This document shows positions 12,501 through 27,500 of a stretch of 64,000 bases of DNA, piece after piece. A model generated the notes under the pieces. The model had not been told where the DNA came from and made no database searches. It saw nothing but the letters and a program-made list of their open reading frames with translations. This stretch comes from Centropus unirufus (Eukaryota > Chordata > Aves > Cuculiformes > Centropidae). The stretch lies in the NCBI GenBank assembly GCA_013397695.1, contig VYZI01000049.1:2592862-2656861 (forward strand), read 5' to 3'. The first letter of the stretch is position 1, and each line of letters opens with the position of its first letter. Position numbers and translations under genes: made by a program.

Positions 12501-15500
12501 ATGTAAATATATTGTCACATGGAGAGATATGTTTCAATTCGAACTTACTTTATTCAGCAAACATTACATTTTTTTAAATTGTAACAGCTTTGTGATATGT
12601 GAGTCTTCACATGGTTTGACCAGAGGTTTTTTCACTAAAGCACAAAAATAGATAAATAATTTAAAAACATATATTTACCAAGTACTCTCACAGTCATTGA
12701 TTACACTATCGAAACTGGGAAGTCCTGCTATTCTAGCATCATGATTTAAGCAAAAATATTAAGATTCAATTTGTTTAGTTCTTCTGATCCGTTTGAATAT
12801 GCAGAGTGTGACCTTTTGGAGCCTTTCTTGGTAGTCATGTAACCAAGGTGTTTTACACATTAATTACAGGATATGAAGACAGCTTAGTATATTAGATGAG
12901 ATTGAAATAAAATCCAGACCAATGACATTTGTCTATATTCAATGAATTTTGTCATTCCCAGACACAAAGTCCAACATGTCAGACTTACTGCTCATGTGAA
13001 CTGAAATATATTGGAATATCAGAGACAGATTTGTTCAGCAACATTTTAGCTAGTCTGTCTGAAAGCAGGGAGCTATACAACATTGAATGAGTTTGTGAGA
13101 GATCTTTTCAGCAAAACTTCTCCTTAGACTATGTGTCTTTGATGTGTTGTGTCTGAAGTAATAAAGAGACAATTTATTCAACAAAAGGTCTCCTCAACCA
13201 TGCCAGAACTCAGCTTCTTGGGGAAAACAAAATGCAAAGTACTGTATGTTCTTATAACACTGAGGAGATATGACTGAATATATCCTCTTAGTGTATTTTT
13301 TTATGTATTCATATTTTAAGGTCTTCATAAGACTACCATCAATAGCCATCTCAACATGTGTACTTTCAAATAATAAGTTTAACAAAGGTTTAGGATTTTT
13401 GTATGGTGAATTTTGAAGAGTAAAGATACATCATTTGCCTGGGTGAACTGACATCTTGCAAAGTAGCTTTTGCAGAGTAGGCAGAAAAGAGCTGCCTTTC
13501 TCAGTAGAGAATTGGTTCCACTACTGTTAGGGACAGCTTTAATTTGCAGGTGAGAATCTTCAAGGATTCTTTTGGCCAACCCTTTTCAGAAAACACACCA
13601 CTTTCTCCTTGTCATCTCCTAATTGTTGTTGCTACCTGTTTCAAATAAATTTTGTGATGAAAGGGAGAATATTTTCTACCCATCATACTATGTCCTAGCA
13701 CAGAAGAGACCCTTCACTTTGTCAAGGGTAATTCTGGAGTATAGTTTCTTGTTGTTTATCAAATAACATTTTATGGGTAGCTGAAGGGTTCTGAAAACTT
13801 TCTCCTAAAAGGATTCTGCATCGTAAGTTGAAATCAATAAGTACTAATCTTAAAATTCCTGAGTATTTAGTAAATAGATATTGATTTGATTGATTTATTG
13901 ATTCATTTATTGATTCATTATTGTTCCACCTATTTTTCTCATTTCAGTGTAAAACTCCTTGGGAAAATTAATTTAAACTAGAATATAAAAGTTTGGTATT
14001 TATTTTCTACTTGAAGTTCTTAGAAGTGGAAAAAGACCAAAATATATCTTCAGCATGTTTTTGCTTTGATAATAGTTTCTCCACAAGTCTCATCACTGAA
14101 GCAAGTATTCTCCTTGATTCCAAGACATGTTTTTTAATGGAAGTGTGAATTATTAACATCAGTCATAGACTTTATATGACTTAATCCATGTATACTTCCT
14201 CACATACAGACTTTAAAAATTGACATTCAGACTGTTATACCCAGGTGGTGGTTATACCGCCTTCAGTTTTTAAATTAATTTTTCATGTAAAATGTGTACA
14301 TAAGCTTAAGTTCTATTTAGGGCCATACGTTTAATTCCTTATGAATAAGCTGAAAAATAGAAAAGATTGTAGAAAAGATTCAAACTGAAAGTTTATCTTC
14401 CCATCTACTCTTTTCAGGAAGTGAGATCATAGTCTTCAGCTTGCTTCTAAGCCAAAGGAGCTCCATCAGTCCTGCTTGAAGTCCTAGTCTTTTGTATAGG
14501 TCCTTTCTTCTTAAACATAGGAAGGGAATTTTTCTCTGCATTCTGTTTTGTTGTGGTTATGCTTCACTCTTAAAAGGCTTTGGCAGCTGGTTCACTGATA
14601 TTGTTGATAATCCTCCTGTTTTACAAGCTTCCTTATCTCCTCGAGTAGGCTTTTCTTAAACTGGCTCATTTGTTATTTTTAAAACAATTCCAGTGAAGGA
14701 AATGAGTTCTCTAAATATGGACAGGATGAAGTTATATATATCATTATACACATGGACATGCATATGTGAAAAAGAAGGATGACATTCATCTTGGATTTTA
14801 AAGCAGAATTAAACTATGGAATCATAACTAGCAATGTCTAAATGCATCTGTGCAATGCAATATTAATATTATATTGAAGAAACAAAGATAATTGTTTAAC
14901 CCAGGTAATAGACCCCCTTACCTGAGGGGATGCAATACTGGACCTGATGATCACTAATGCAAGTGAGCTCATCACTGACATCAAGATTGGAGGCAGCCTG
15001 GGATGCAGTGATCACGTACTTGTGGAGTTCAAGGTCCTGGGGGATATATACGCCAGGCAAGGAGTATAGTCAGGACTCTAAATTTCTGGAAAGCAAACTT
15101 GTAGCTCTTCAAGCAGTTAGTCAGTAGGACCTCCTGGGATATGGTATTCAAGGGCAGGGGAGCAGAACAGAGCCAGCAATTATTTAAGGATGCTTTCCAT
15201 AACACGCAAGAGTGCTCAGTCCCCTGATGTAGGAAACAGGGTGGGGAAGGGAAGAGACCAGTTTGGCTGAGCCGAGACCTGCTGGTCAAACAGAAGACCA
15301 AGAGGGAACTGCACGGGCTGTGCAAGCAGAGCCAGGTAACCTGGGAAGAGTATAGGGGCACTGCCTGGTTTTGTAGGGATGGGGTCAGGAAGGCCAAGGT
15401 GCAGCTGGAGCAGAAATTGGCAAGGCAAGTGAAGACTAACAAGAAGAGCTTCTACTGTTATGTTAATCAGAAAGGGAAGGTTAAAGAAAGTGTATCCCAA

Positions 15501-18500
15501 CTGATGAACAAAAATAGTGACCTTGTACCAACAGACAAGGAGAAGGCTGAGGTACTCAACAAATTCTTTGCCCCAGTCTTCACCAACAACCACTCTCCTC
15601 ACCCGTGCCGGGTCAATGTACAGCAATAAGGGGCCAGGACAGTGTAGTCCCTCCCACCTTAGGGAAGCATCAGATTCATGAACACCTGGAGAACCTGAAC
15701 ACATATATGTCTATGGGACCTGATGAGATGCATCCCAGAGTCCTGAGGGAGCTGGCTGATGTGGTGACCAAACCACTCTCCATGATATTTGAAAAGTCAT
15801 GACAGCCAGCAGAAGTCCCTGGTGACTGGAAGAGGGGCAAGAGTGTATCCATTTTTAAAAAGGGTAGAACAGATGACCATGGGAACTACCAACCTGCCAA
15901 CCTGCCAACCTCACCTCTGTGCCTGGGAAGACCATGGAATGGATCCTCCTAGAAGCCAAGCTAAAGCACGTGGAGGATGGGGAGGTGATTCAAAACAGCC
16001 AGCATGGCTGTCAGGCAAATCCTGCAAGACCAATCTAGTGGCTTTCTACGATGAGGTGACCACATCAGTGGACATAGGAAAAGAAATGGATGTAATCTCT
16101 CCAGGCTTCTGTAAAGGCTTCAACATGGTCTTCTATGTCCTTCTCTCTAAATTGGAGAGATATGGATTTGATGGGTGGACTGTTTGGTAGATGAGAAATT
16201 GGCTGGATGGTTGCAGTCAGAGACTAATGGTTAATGGCTCAATGTCCAGATGGAAATCTGTAACTAGTGGTGTCTCTCAGGTATCTGTAAAGGGACTAGT
16301 GGTGTTTAATATATTCATGAATGGTGTAGACAATGAGATTGAGTGTAACCTCAGCAAGTCTGCAGATGACACCAAGCTGAGTGATGCAGTTGTCACAGCC
16401 GAAGGGTGGGGATGTCACACCAGAAAAATATCATGAGGTTCACCAAGGTCAATGAAAGGTCCTAAACCTGGGTCAGGGCAATCCAGGGTTTCAGTGCAGG
16501 CTGGGGGATAATGTGATTGAAAGCAGCCCTGCAGAGAAGAACTTGAACTGCTTTATAGAAGAAAAGGAGGCCAACTCAAAATTCTAGATCTAGAAGAGCT
16601 GTAGAGCAGAGATGTTAAAAGGGCCAACTGTATTGTGTCAGACTAAAGTTCCATCTAGCCCAATATATTATCTCTCTTAGAGTCTAGTCTGTGCTGAGGA
16701 AAAAAAAATAAAGTAAACAGTGTAAGTATGCAGAGCTACTTCCCCCCAAATATTCTGTTATCTGCAAGTCATTTGTAATTTTGGGACTTTCTGATTTATC
16801 TGCGTTTAGTAGCCCTGACAAGACTTTTTTTTTTTTATTCACAAATTGGTCCAATGTTTACCAAAGCCTGTGTGAACTTTCGTCATCCAAAACATCCCAT
16901 TGCAAGGCATTTCACAGCTTAACTACATTTTGCATGAAGAATCATTTCCCCTTGCTTGTTTTGAACCTTCCATCTTGGATGTGCTTGTGATACTCCCCAC
17001 TTTCTGACAACTCATTACTGTCTCCATCATTCAGATACAGTGACAGTGAGCACTTGAAATTCCTAAGACAGATGAATGAGGTGGTTTATAATAATAATTG
17101 TTTTGATTTTTAACATCTGGAATCTAAATCTATATATATATTCTGCCTTTTGGAGCAGATGTTCACTGTGGTTCCTTTCAACATGTCTCCATTTTTGTCT
17201 CTGACATCCTACTGTAAAGGATTAAAATAAGCAATTTGGCAACTACTCAGGTTTTTAAATAAACTTTAATAAGTTGGAAAACCATTGCCTCTCTTGTGGC
17301 GCCAGACCAGCAGCTATCTATACACGGTTATTTTCCTCTTATGCAAGGGATGTTTACTCCCTTTCTGTTTTTTCAAATGCTAGCTTATTTATCACTTTTT
17401 CAATAAACAAAATACATAAGAATAATTCAGCCTTTCTTTATCTTTAGCAAATTTATAAGGTCCTTAAGCATAGTTAATTAAATCCAAAGTAGATTTTGCT
17501 TGTGATAAGTTGTATCAGAAAAAATAATCCTTTCTTGATTACTTTATATATATTCTAGTGTATTTTTACATGTACTACATCTGTTTAAGTGTTTTCAAAT
17601 ACTCCCCATATTTTGTCATGAGATGCTGAAATTGCGGTAAAACAATTTTGAGATGGATGAATCCAGGAAACATCTTGTAATTGATAGCTGCTGAAAGGAA
17701 AGAAAAAAGCTTGGAAGTCTAAACTGATTTCTGTATAATATATCCTGTGAATTGTAGGCTCTGATGAGTTCTGGTTTGATTAACTGTCTGGATATTACAG
17801 TCAGTAACTGATTTCATTATTACTTGATTTATGATTCCAATATTTTTGATAATTTTATTCAGTTTTTATTTGCTTTTAAAAATAAGTGAAAATTCAAAAT
17901 AATTATGTCCTCCATAATTTTTACCTCATTGGTTACAGACAATCAATGTGAAATATATAATATTGTCAAGTTCAGGACAGTTCACAATAAGTAACAAGAA
18001 ACTGAATTGAAAATTTAGAAATTGATTTTTAGTATTTTTTTCTTTTGAGACAGAACTATACAAAGCAAATTGTTGCTACTCAATCGTGTGTCTTTATTGA
18101 AATTTTAAACACCGGATACTTAAAATTTTCCTTTTAATATAAAATAAAAATGAAATGTTGTATTTCTGTTTCAGACATCAGCCCATCAAAGGGGTCTCAC
18201 TTGAGAAAAATATGACTCTAACTTCATTAATGGTGCAAGAAGTTTTTCCATATATTAATAAACAAAAAAATGTTATATCTGCATGTAAAAACAGCTCCTT
18301 CAGATACCACTGACTTATCAGTATTGAAATCTAGATGACCGTAATTTAGGGGACTGCGTTTTATTCATCCCACTAAAAATCCACTCCTTTAAAACAAAAT
18401 CAGGACCAAAAATCTTGAAATATATTGAGTCACAACTTGAAAATTCCATTTACTTAGCCATGGTTGCTGAACTTCGTGTTCAGCTGCAACCAAGTGCCAC

Positions 18501-21500
18501 ATTTCCTCCACAAGGTGCAGCTATACCACTGCCATTTAAGCTTACCTAATGTTTGGTGGAAATCAGGTGAAAGTTAACAATGAGAGTGTGGTGACTTAGA
18601 GAAAGATATTTGAACTAGACTCTTGTTAGGCAGTTGTGCAAATAAAAGCAAGAGGTGTGGAAACAGACGATGTCTGAATGTCATTTCAAGCTGGGCCATT
18701 GCGTAGCCACTATTGCTGTTTCACAGAGCCTCTTGTATAGGCACAATTCTAACATTTGTCAATCTTACCAATGTGATGTTTGTCGTTTTCATAGTAAATG
18801 AAGGTTTTACTACATTAATATAAGCACAGGTTTTCCTGCATATAATTATCCAAGCTAGGAGTAGATTAATACTTCTTAAGTAGAATTCTCAGAATAAAAA
18901 TAGTTCCCTAGTATAACTATATCCTCACATGATTTTCTACCCATGGTATAGTCTTTTCTGGTTGCAATTATTGAAGCCATATGTAAAATATTTATAGATT
19001 TTTTAGCTGTAATATATTAATGGTCACAATTCCTGACATCTACAGACTCTTAAGATACTAAATAACCTTGCAAAAAACCATAAAAGAAGTATACAAAAGT
19101 ATACAAATGTAATGTAAATTAGTAATAAAAATTATTTACTAAGGATGATATTGAGTAATGGGGTAAGATAAGGCATGAAGAAGTCCTTCAGTTGTAGGTA
19201 GTTTAAATTCCATTGAATCCAGAATACATATCTTAAATTGTGATCTATGTAATTATGAATTAGTGCTAATTAAATTTTGGTTCTACCTAAACTTCATCAT
19301 GGGAAATATGTTTTGCACTATATATTAATTATCTCTCCCCTCCCCCCTTTTTTTTAATTTAGTGTTTTGGCAGGATATAATGGTACTATCTTTGCATATG
19401 GCCAGACAGGCAGTGGAAAAACTTTCACCATCACAGGAGGAGCAGAACGTTACAGCGATCGAGGAATCATTCCCAGGACTCTATCTTACATTTTTGATCA
19501 TTTGCAGAAGGTATGGGAGATTGATTTCTGTTTATTTTTAATGTCTAATTTACAAATACTTAACTATATTGCAAAAGCATGGTTTCATAATAGTGATAGA
19601 GAAGCCGTAAAATTAATACTGAAGAAATGCAGAAGAAAATGTCTAGCCATGATACACCATGCAAGAGTACATTGCTAATAGCTTTAGTTACCTAATTTCT
19701 TGTAGTAGATTGAAAGTAATAGACATCATTAGAGGGGTTTTTTTGTAGTTTTAAAACTTATGCAATTTTTAGTAAGTACAGCATATATTCTGATCAAGTA
19801 ACAGGTTCTGCTTATCTTGGCACTTACATTAGATCCACTCAGGTTTTGTATTTTATGCATTGTGTCACACATATTTCATACAAAAATTACTTTGATAACA
19901 ATGTAAAACAAGAATCTTGTATAAAGGGGGGACTATTACTTTCACTTTTCCTGATTTACCATAATTTACCCCACTTTTTTGTGATTGACAGATGCTTGAA
20001 AAAACAAAAAAGAACAACAACCATAAAACAGTAAAATTGATATTAAGCATTTAAAAATATTCAGCTATTTAACTCATCCCTTTGTTTTGCCTAATGCTAC
20101 TTATGAGCTAGCATATATTACAGAATGATAAAACTAAATGTATCTGATGATGATGACAAGCAAATTTTTAAAGTCAATGATGCAAATTGATTAAATATTT
20201 GGAAGAAAATAGGTACTATACTCATTTTCCTTCACAACTGTTTTTCTTTTAACTCCAATTAGACACTTGTATGGGCTCCTCTGAAACCCTTGACACAGTC
20301 CCCCACAGCATCCTTCTCTCTAAATTGGAGAGATGGATTTGATGGGTGGACTGTTTGGTGGATAAGAGATTGGCTGGATGGTTGCAGTCAGAGAATAGTA
20401 GACAATGGCTCAATGTCCAGATGGAGATCCATGACAAGTGGCATCTCTCAGGGATCCGTAATGAATACTGTTTTGTATCTTCATCAGTGATGTAGACAAT
20501 GAGACTGAGTGCACCCTCAGTAAGTCTGCAGGTGTCACCAAGAGGAGTGGTGCAGTTGCCGCACCAGGAGGAGGGACTTGGACAAGCTGGAGAAGGGGGC
20601 CTGTGTGAATATCATGAGGTTCACCAAGGCCAAGTGCAAGGTCCTAAACATGGGTTAGGGCAAGCCGGGGTTTCAATGCAGGCTGAGGGGTGATGTGATT
20701 GAAAGCAGCCCTGCAGAGAAGGACTTGGAGGTGCTGAACGATGAGAAGCTTGACAGGAAGTGGCAATGCACATCACAGCCCTGAAGGCCTAGCCGTGTCC
20801 TGGGCTGCATCAAATGCACCATGGACAGTTGGACAAGGGAGGCGATTCTGTCCCTCTACTCCACTCTTGTGAGTCCCCACCTGGAGTTCTGTGTCCAGAA
20901 TCCCCAACATAAGAAGGGTATGGAACTGCTGGAATGGGTCCAGAGGAGGATCAGAGTGCTGGAGTGTCTCTGCTATGAGGACAGGCTGAGACAGTTGGGG
21001 TTGTTCAGTGTGGGAAAGAGCTCCAGGGAGGCCTTATAGCAGACTTCCAGTGCCTGAAGAGGACCTAAAAGCAAGCTGGGGAGGGACTTTTGACAAGGGC
21101 ATGTAGTGATAGGATGAGGGGAAATGCCTATGAGCTGGAGGGGAGTGAGATTTAGGCCAAACATTAGGATGAAATTCTTCCTGATGAGGGCGGTGAGGCA
21201 CTGGCACAGGTTGCCCAGGGAAGTTGTGGATGCCCCCTCCCTGGAAATGTTCAAGGCCGGGTTGGATGGGGCCTTGAGTAGCCTGGTCTGGTGGGAGGTG
21301 TTCCTGCCCATGGCAGGAGGGTTGGAACTGGATGATATTTAAGGTCCGTTCCAACCCAAAACATTCTATGATTCCATGATTCTATGGTTTTATGTGTTTA
21401 TGTTATTACTAATAAAAATCCGATTCTCTAAATGTACTTGTATAGAAACATTGTTCGGCACATTTCTTGACATAATTAGATGTATGTAACTTATGTGCAG

Positions 21501-24500
21501 GTAACATTGTAAATAGCAAAAGGCCACAAATGTTTATTCTTGTTATTCCTGTTATAACAGTAATATATAATCCTAATGCATTATTTCTAAAATTATGAAA
21601 AAAAGAAAGAAAAAAGTCCTTTAGGACATTCTTAAAGCTGCATCAGTACCTAAACACTAGTTAGCAGTGACTAAAAAGCACTTTCAAAGGAGAAAACTGT
21701 TTTGTGAAAACCATTTTTGCATGTGCTTTACATTTGAAAGTTCTAATGGACAAATAGCCACAATACCCTTACAAACATTTAATTGGCTTCATAAAAATTT
21801 GGACAGTATTAAATACTTGAAAAAGTATTTAATTACTTGAAAAAGTATTTAATTACTCACTGTAAGAGGTCAATGTCAAGCACACTGATGATTGTTCATT
21901 ATATCTGCAAGATATTTCATTTTTTTCAGCATCTGCAATACTGACATGTGTGAACAATCAATCATTCCAGGGCGTTCATAACTATAGGAGTCAAAAGCGA
22001 AGAGAGTTAAAAGAGGTATCTCATGTAGTATGTGCTTTATCTCTTCATTTACTCCACCAGGCCTGTGACTTGCTAGAGATTAATCTTCACATTTTAACAA
22101 AGCTATTTGATTAAATAAATTTAGATATTATTTGGCATTAACATCAACCATTACATTGTACTTTTATACTCTTTCATTCATTTAATACAGGGTATGAGTT
22201 CATGCTCATTAGGCTATATGTCTCAGTCATGTAGGCATGCCTTGTCTGAGTAAGTGTTAACAATATTAAGGAATTAATTACCTTTGCTCTTTCAAAGTGC
22301 AGCTTTGACAGATAAGTTTACACAGCTTATTGTAGGTGCACAAAAGCTTGATCTTGTGGGAATGGAATTTTTTTTTTTAAATCTATGATCGCATTGACTT
22401 AGACATTCTGCTGCACTCACACAGCTCCATGGCGGATTTTTGTCATGGGAAGTGAACAGGTGGATCCTGCAATTGCAAGCAACATATAATGTCAATTTAC
22501 CAACGTTCTTTTGTGCTAAGTATGTAACAAAAAACAAAATAGGATGAAAAATAAGTAGTTTCATTTTCCGTCTTCTCAGCACATGCTTTCTACAAAAATA
22601 AAAATGTTTATATTTCCATTTCTAGACTATGTTTTGGATTAAAAATTCTACCTAGTTATGCTTAGTTCTGTCTATTTGCTTCCAAATCTTTGTATTCATT
22701 TCATATATTTACTTTCTTCGTGCATTTGTCCTTGATGCATCATCTCTCCACCTGACTTTCTTTTCATACCTTCCCCTTGTTTTATTTCTTTTTATCTATA
22801 ACTACTTTTGAAAGTGCTAACGTAATAGAAAAGCCATCTGTCTCCTAACCCTAAGTTGGATGGAACAGGAAAAATTGACTTCAGGGACACAAAATTGAAT
22901 ATTTTTTTAAGCTCTTGCTTGCACTATGGCAGTACATTTTGAAACCAAGGAAACAAAACTTTTTAACAAAAATAAGAAGCAAATCAAGCCCTTTGTTTTT
23001 AATAACATCTCCTTTTAATTTATTGTTCAGAAATTCTCCTAGTTCCACAGCTTCCTGTTTGGACTCTTCCTTACTACATTTTTTCCGTCCATCTGTAGTG
23101 TATTTTTTAAAATGGTGTCCCTTGAAAAAACGAACTGTCGTTATCAATTGAAAAAAAAAGGATGGAAATAAATATTCAATGAAAATGAAAAGTCCATATC
23201 TCAGTATTCTGCAGAACAACTATAGTGGATTGGGTCATTACACTGCTACATTTGAGCCTGACATGAGTGCTTCCACAGTGGCTTCATCTGCTGGAAAGAA
23301 CTGACTAATTTTCTTTTATTTTGGAAATCCTAGCCCATTATTTTGAGGTTTATGTTGTTTGGATTTGGCTTTGGGGTAGGAGGAAATTCTGTCTGCAAAA
23401 AAAACAGTTGTGTTAAGTTGCATTTTGGCAACGTATTGTACAGAAAAGAATGTGCATTACAGAGAACAGCCGACATCATATACAGTGCTTAAATGTTATG
23501 ATAAAGACAGTGGAAAGCAGTATGTCACTGATGTTTCCAAATGCAGGAAATCTTAGATTCTTCTTGTTGTTGTTTCTTCGTTTTATTTTAAGTATAGTCT
23601 TTCTATCCATAACATGAGCGTTTACCTCTTTACAATAATGTTCTTTTTTTTGTCATAGAAGTGAAAAATGGCAAGTTGCATTGCTCTCTAAGCAGGCTGC
23701 CATGTTCTAAGTGTGTAGACTTTGCTAGATACAAGGAACTAATAAAAAATATTGAGACTAAACTTGGGCATGGTAGAGTTTGGGGAGGATTTTTGGTTCG
23801 GGGTTATTTTGTGTGTATGTGTTTTGATTGGTTTTGTTTGTTCTTTTGCTTTTTCTTCTTAAGCCTTTATGCATACAGTAACAGAAAACATAAAAGTATC
23901 ACAAACTGAAAATGTAAACCAAAGAAAAAGAACCAGAGTTAGGAAGAAACATAAAAATTCTAGTGATAAATTTGTCCTCTGGTCTAGCTCTGCCTTGTCT
24001 TCATAGCTCTTCCTTTTTCCCCTCTTTTATTTCTTCTCTTTTACAGGATAGCAGTAAAGTGTACACAGCTCATGTTTCCTACCTAGAAATTTACAATGAA
24101 TGTGGTTATGATCTGCTTGACCCAAGACATGAAGCCTCCAGACTGGAAGATTTGCCGTAAGTAACGAAACTATGGAGGATCATCAAAAGCAATAGAAAAA
24201 TTTTTCAGACTCTGTGTTGCATTTTTTAGGGATTTTTGGCAACTGTGCTACTGACCTCAGTGTTAATTAGCTCAAAATACTTTTTCTATTTTCTCAATTT
24301 TATCAGCACTGTCTAAATTTCCCCTTATATGTATAGAATCTAGGGAAAGAAGGAGGGAGAGTAACTGAAGTGGGATGTATTAAAAATGTATATTGAAACT
24401 ATGCAGATCTATTGCAGCCACTGAAGAAAAACGGAGAAGGTATCCTAATTTTTCTCATGATAGCCTGTCTCTTTATCTGGTATGTATATTCTCTGTGTGG

Positions 24501-27500
24501 CAGAGATAGAGGCAATATTTCTTTGCCACAGTGGAGAAAAACTCCCCGCTCCTTCTTGGAAGCTTTCCTTCATGGATAACTATTTTTCTGAACTTAACAA
24601 TTTTGAAATGAGGTACATAACAGGTAGAAAAGGCAACAAGGAACTCTAAAGGTCAATATATTTATATTTTTTCAGAACAGTTGATTGTTCTAATACTTTT
24701 AATTGATAAGACACTAGCACCTACTAATACATGGAGATAGGTTCTAAATAGTATGTAGGTCATGAATACATAATCCTGATAAAGGTAAGATCTTATAATT
24801 TATAGGAAAATCAAACCCTAGTTTCTAAGTTTCTTCTGAAAAAAAAAATAGAGTGTAGTCTATTTTATTGTTAAAATAACTCAGCAAACAGTAAACATAT
24901 ATATAAATGAGTTGTCTGCTTGGATTTGAAAATGCTTTCAAAAAATTCTGGGAACCATAATCTTTCCCACACAACATGATAGTGACTGAATCATGTAAAT
25001 AGTACTCTGTGACAAGAAACTAGCACTCTGTGACATGTAAATAGCATATTCTGAAATATATAAATAGCATGATAACTGCTGATACAAGAGCAGGAAATGT
25101 ACTGAAAACTACCAAGGGAGCAATAAGAAAAAAATCAATAGAATTGAATATCAAAAAAAGCTAAGTACATTACTGATACACTGAACCCATTGTATTTATT
25201 TTAAATATATTTATCATTAAAGTTTTATTAAAATCTAGATTTTTTTTTACACAATATGTGGTGTCTTAGACATATATCTACAAAAAAGTTCAAGACTGAT
25301 CTTTATAAAACAAGCTAGTTTAGAGGCAAAGAAGACAACAGACAGACTCAAAGTATTACACTGGGCTGTAAGTTGATCTCATTGTTCCACCTTCTTCATC
25401 ATCTGTAAAATGGAACTAATTTTATCACTTTTTTGACAGGTTGATGCTATAAGAGCTATATGTATTTACTAATATCTTCCATAGTAAAATTTAGGGATTT
25501 AATTTGATTTATTATCTCTTTCCTCGGTTATGTAGAGAAAAATTTTAAATCAGAGACTAATTTGGATAATAATGTAATTATGGTGCTAATTTTTAAAGAT
25601 GCAGTGTTTTTCACAGTTGTGAGTTAGAAGTAGTCTAGTACTTATTCTTTAAGTGAACTTATTAGTTAATTCGATAGTTATTCAAATTTACTAAATTATT
25701 AGTTTCATTTATCAAGTTATTCGCAATATTTGATATTAACTGGTTCCATTTATTCATTTTATTATATTGAATTTATTCAACTGAACTAAATTTAATTTTA
25801 CTAATTTAATTGCAGCTTTATTTGAAACAGTTATTTGGGGATCACATGTCCTGGAAAATATGTCACATTTTAGAACTTGGTTCTGAATTTTTACTGACAA
25901 TTATGAATTTTAGAATCTCAAAATTGGTTTATGTATGGTGATTCAATCAAGCCAAGGAATAACTCCTTGGTTGTATCAATCTATATTTATAAAGTTAAAT
26001 TTTGTTGTAAATTAGGAATAAAGGGCACTGGGTAATCATAACTTAATGATTTTACTGTCCATGGTCATTATTGTTTCCAGTAAATAATTTCCAGTCAAAA
26101 AATTATGTANNNNNNNNNNNNNNNNNNNNNNNNNNNNNNNNNNNNNNNNNNNNNNNNNNNNNNNNNNNNNNNNNNNNNNNNNNNNNNNNNNNNNNNNNNN
26201 NNNNNNNNNNNNNNNNNNNNNNNNNNNNNNNNNNNNNNNNNNNNNNNNNNNNNNNNNNNNNNNNNNNNNNNNNNNNNNNNNNNNNNNNNNNNNNNNNNNN
26301 NNNNTATATATAGCCTAATATATTTTTCTTTTTTTGAGAGAGAGAACTTTATATCCTTAAGACCTCTTAAGATTATAACTGAAGTAGGCAAATACAGAGT
26401 AATGTAACTTCTTCAAGTCTCTTTGAAAGCATGTATAAAATGAGAATATAAAAAAGAACTTATGGGTTTAGTACTTTAACAGGATCGTATCATGCATAAT
26501 TTCCTGTCCAACTCCACAATGGATCATCAAGGTTTTAAGCACCTGATAGAGCCAAATGTTTTCTGTGCTTGGGTAAATATTAGCAGTCTGAGCTGATATT
26601 CTCTCAAGTATATATACGATGGACAAGAAAAGTATTAAAAAAGAAGAGTAAACAAAATATTAGTTTGCCTTGTAGAGTATGCAGCTTGTTTTGGAACAGT
26701 ATTTTTATCCATATTCCTGCAAAAGAAGGGGATACAATTTGAATGAAAGATATGTACTGCTGCCTAGCAAACTTTATGTGTTGAAGACTTCATATTATTG
26801 GTTCAATGAAATGAATGGACATAGAGTTATGGCATTCAGGTAACAGAACTTGTCCAGAACAGCCTTGTTGAACACGCTTGAAAAAAAAAGACATTAAAAT
26901 TGTATTTGATGTTTAAGGCAAAGTGATTAATTAAAAAACTTAAAAATTGCCGTTGCATCAAATCATTCCCAGCGCCTGAAGTTTATCTGCTGTGTCTAAC
27001 CACCCTTTGTATAATCTGTAGACTATTAAATTTTCATCTTTATACTGCTTGATTATGTCATTAGTGTCTGCCAGATCAGAAGGGAAGAGGATCTCACAGA
27101 AGTATCACTTTTTTCTGGAAAAAAATTCCTCACAAATGTGTGGATGTTGATCATATATCTATATGTCTGTCTATATTTACATACATTCAGATTCATATAT
27201 AGACTTACATAAATATTTATGCACACTTATACAGAGATCTGTACACATGTACATATTTATTTACATATGTGTACATAAGTACATATCATGTTTCTAATAG
27301 GTATGGATATTTATACATTAACTAAATTTGGTCTTGAAATCCCATTGAATATTTATTTTCACTAAACCTTCCATTTTTCATAGAGTTTACTTGTAATATT
27401 ACGTGTAGCCAACAGAAAATATTGTTTGATACACCTTAATACTCCATATAAAGCATGCCTCACTTTACCATTGTAACTTTGCTTCTGCAAAGCTTTTCTA

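Larger units (their letters stand above)
5737..19362 (+). other. KIF6: KIF6 intron 3 (largest, 13.6 kb)
   Basis: Contains an assembly gap (8122-8185), an antisense CR1 tail (9640-10115), a sense CR1 body (14895-16545) and an older interspersed repeat just after it. The rest (5737-9639, 10116-14894, 17020-19362) is AT-rich sequence in which I recognise no gene; small open frames there lack family similarity. Confidence 0.8.

Noticed and set aside
15029..15704. Open frames of 137 and 162 codons on the minus strand
   Set aside because: They are antisense readings of a CR1 element (14895-16545) and resemble no protein.
20973..21354. Open frames of 112 and 106 codons on the minus strand
   Set aside because: Antisense of the CR1 copy at 20265-21391; not genes.
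22881..23219. 112-codon open frame on the minus strand
   Set aside because: No recognisable domain, Lys/Phe/Leu-rich as expected from AT-rich intron DNA, and no splice or promoter context.
26071..26407. Open frames spanning the N run
   Set aside because: They exist only because N codons are not read as stops.
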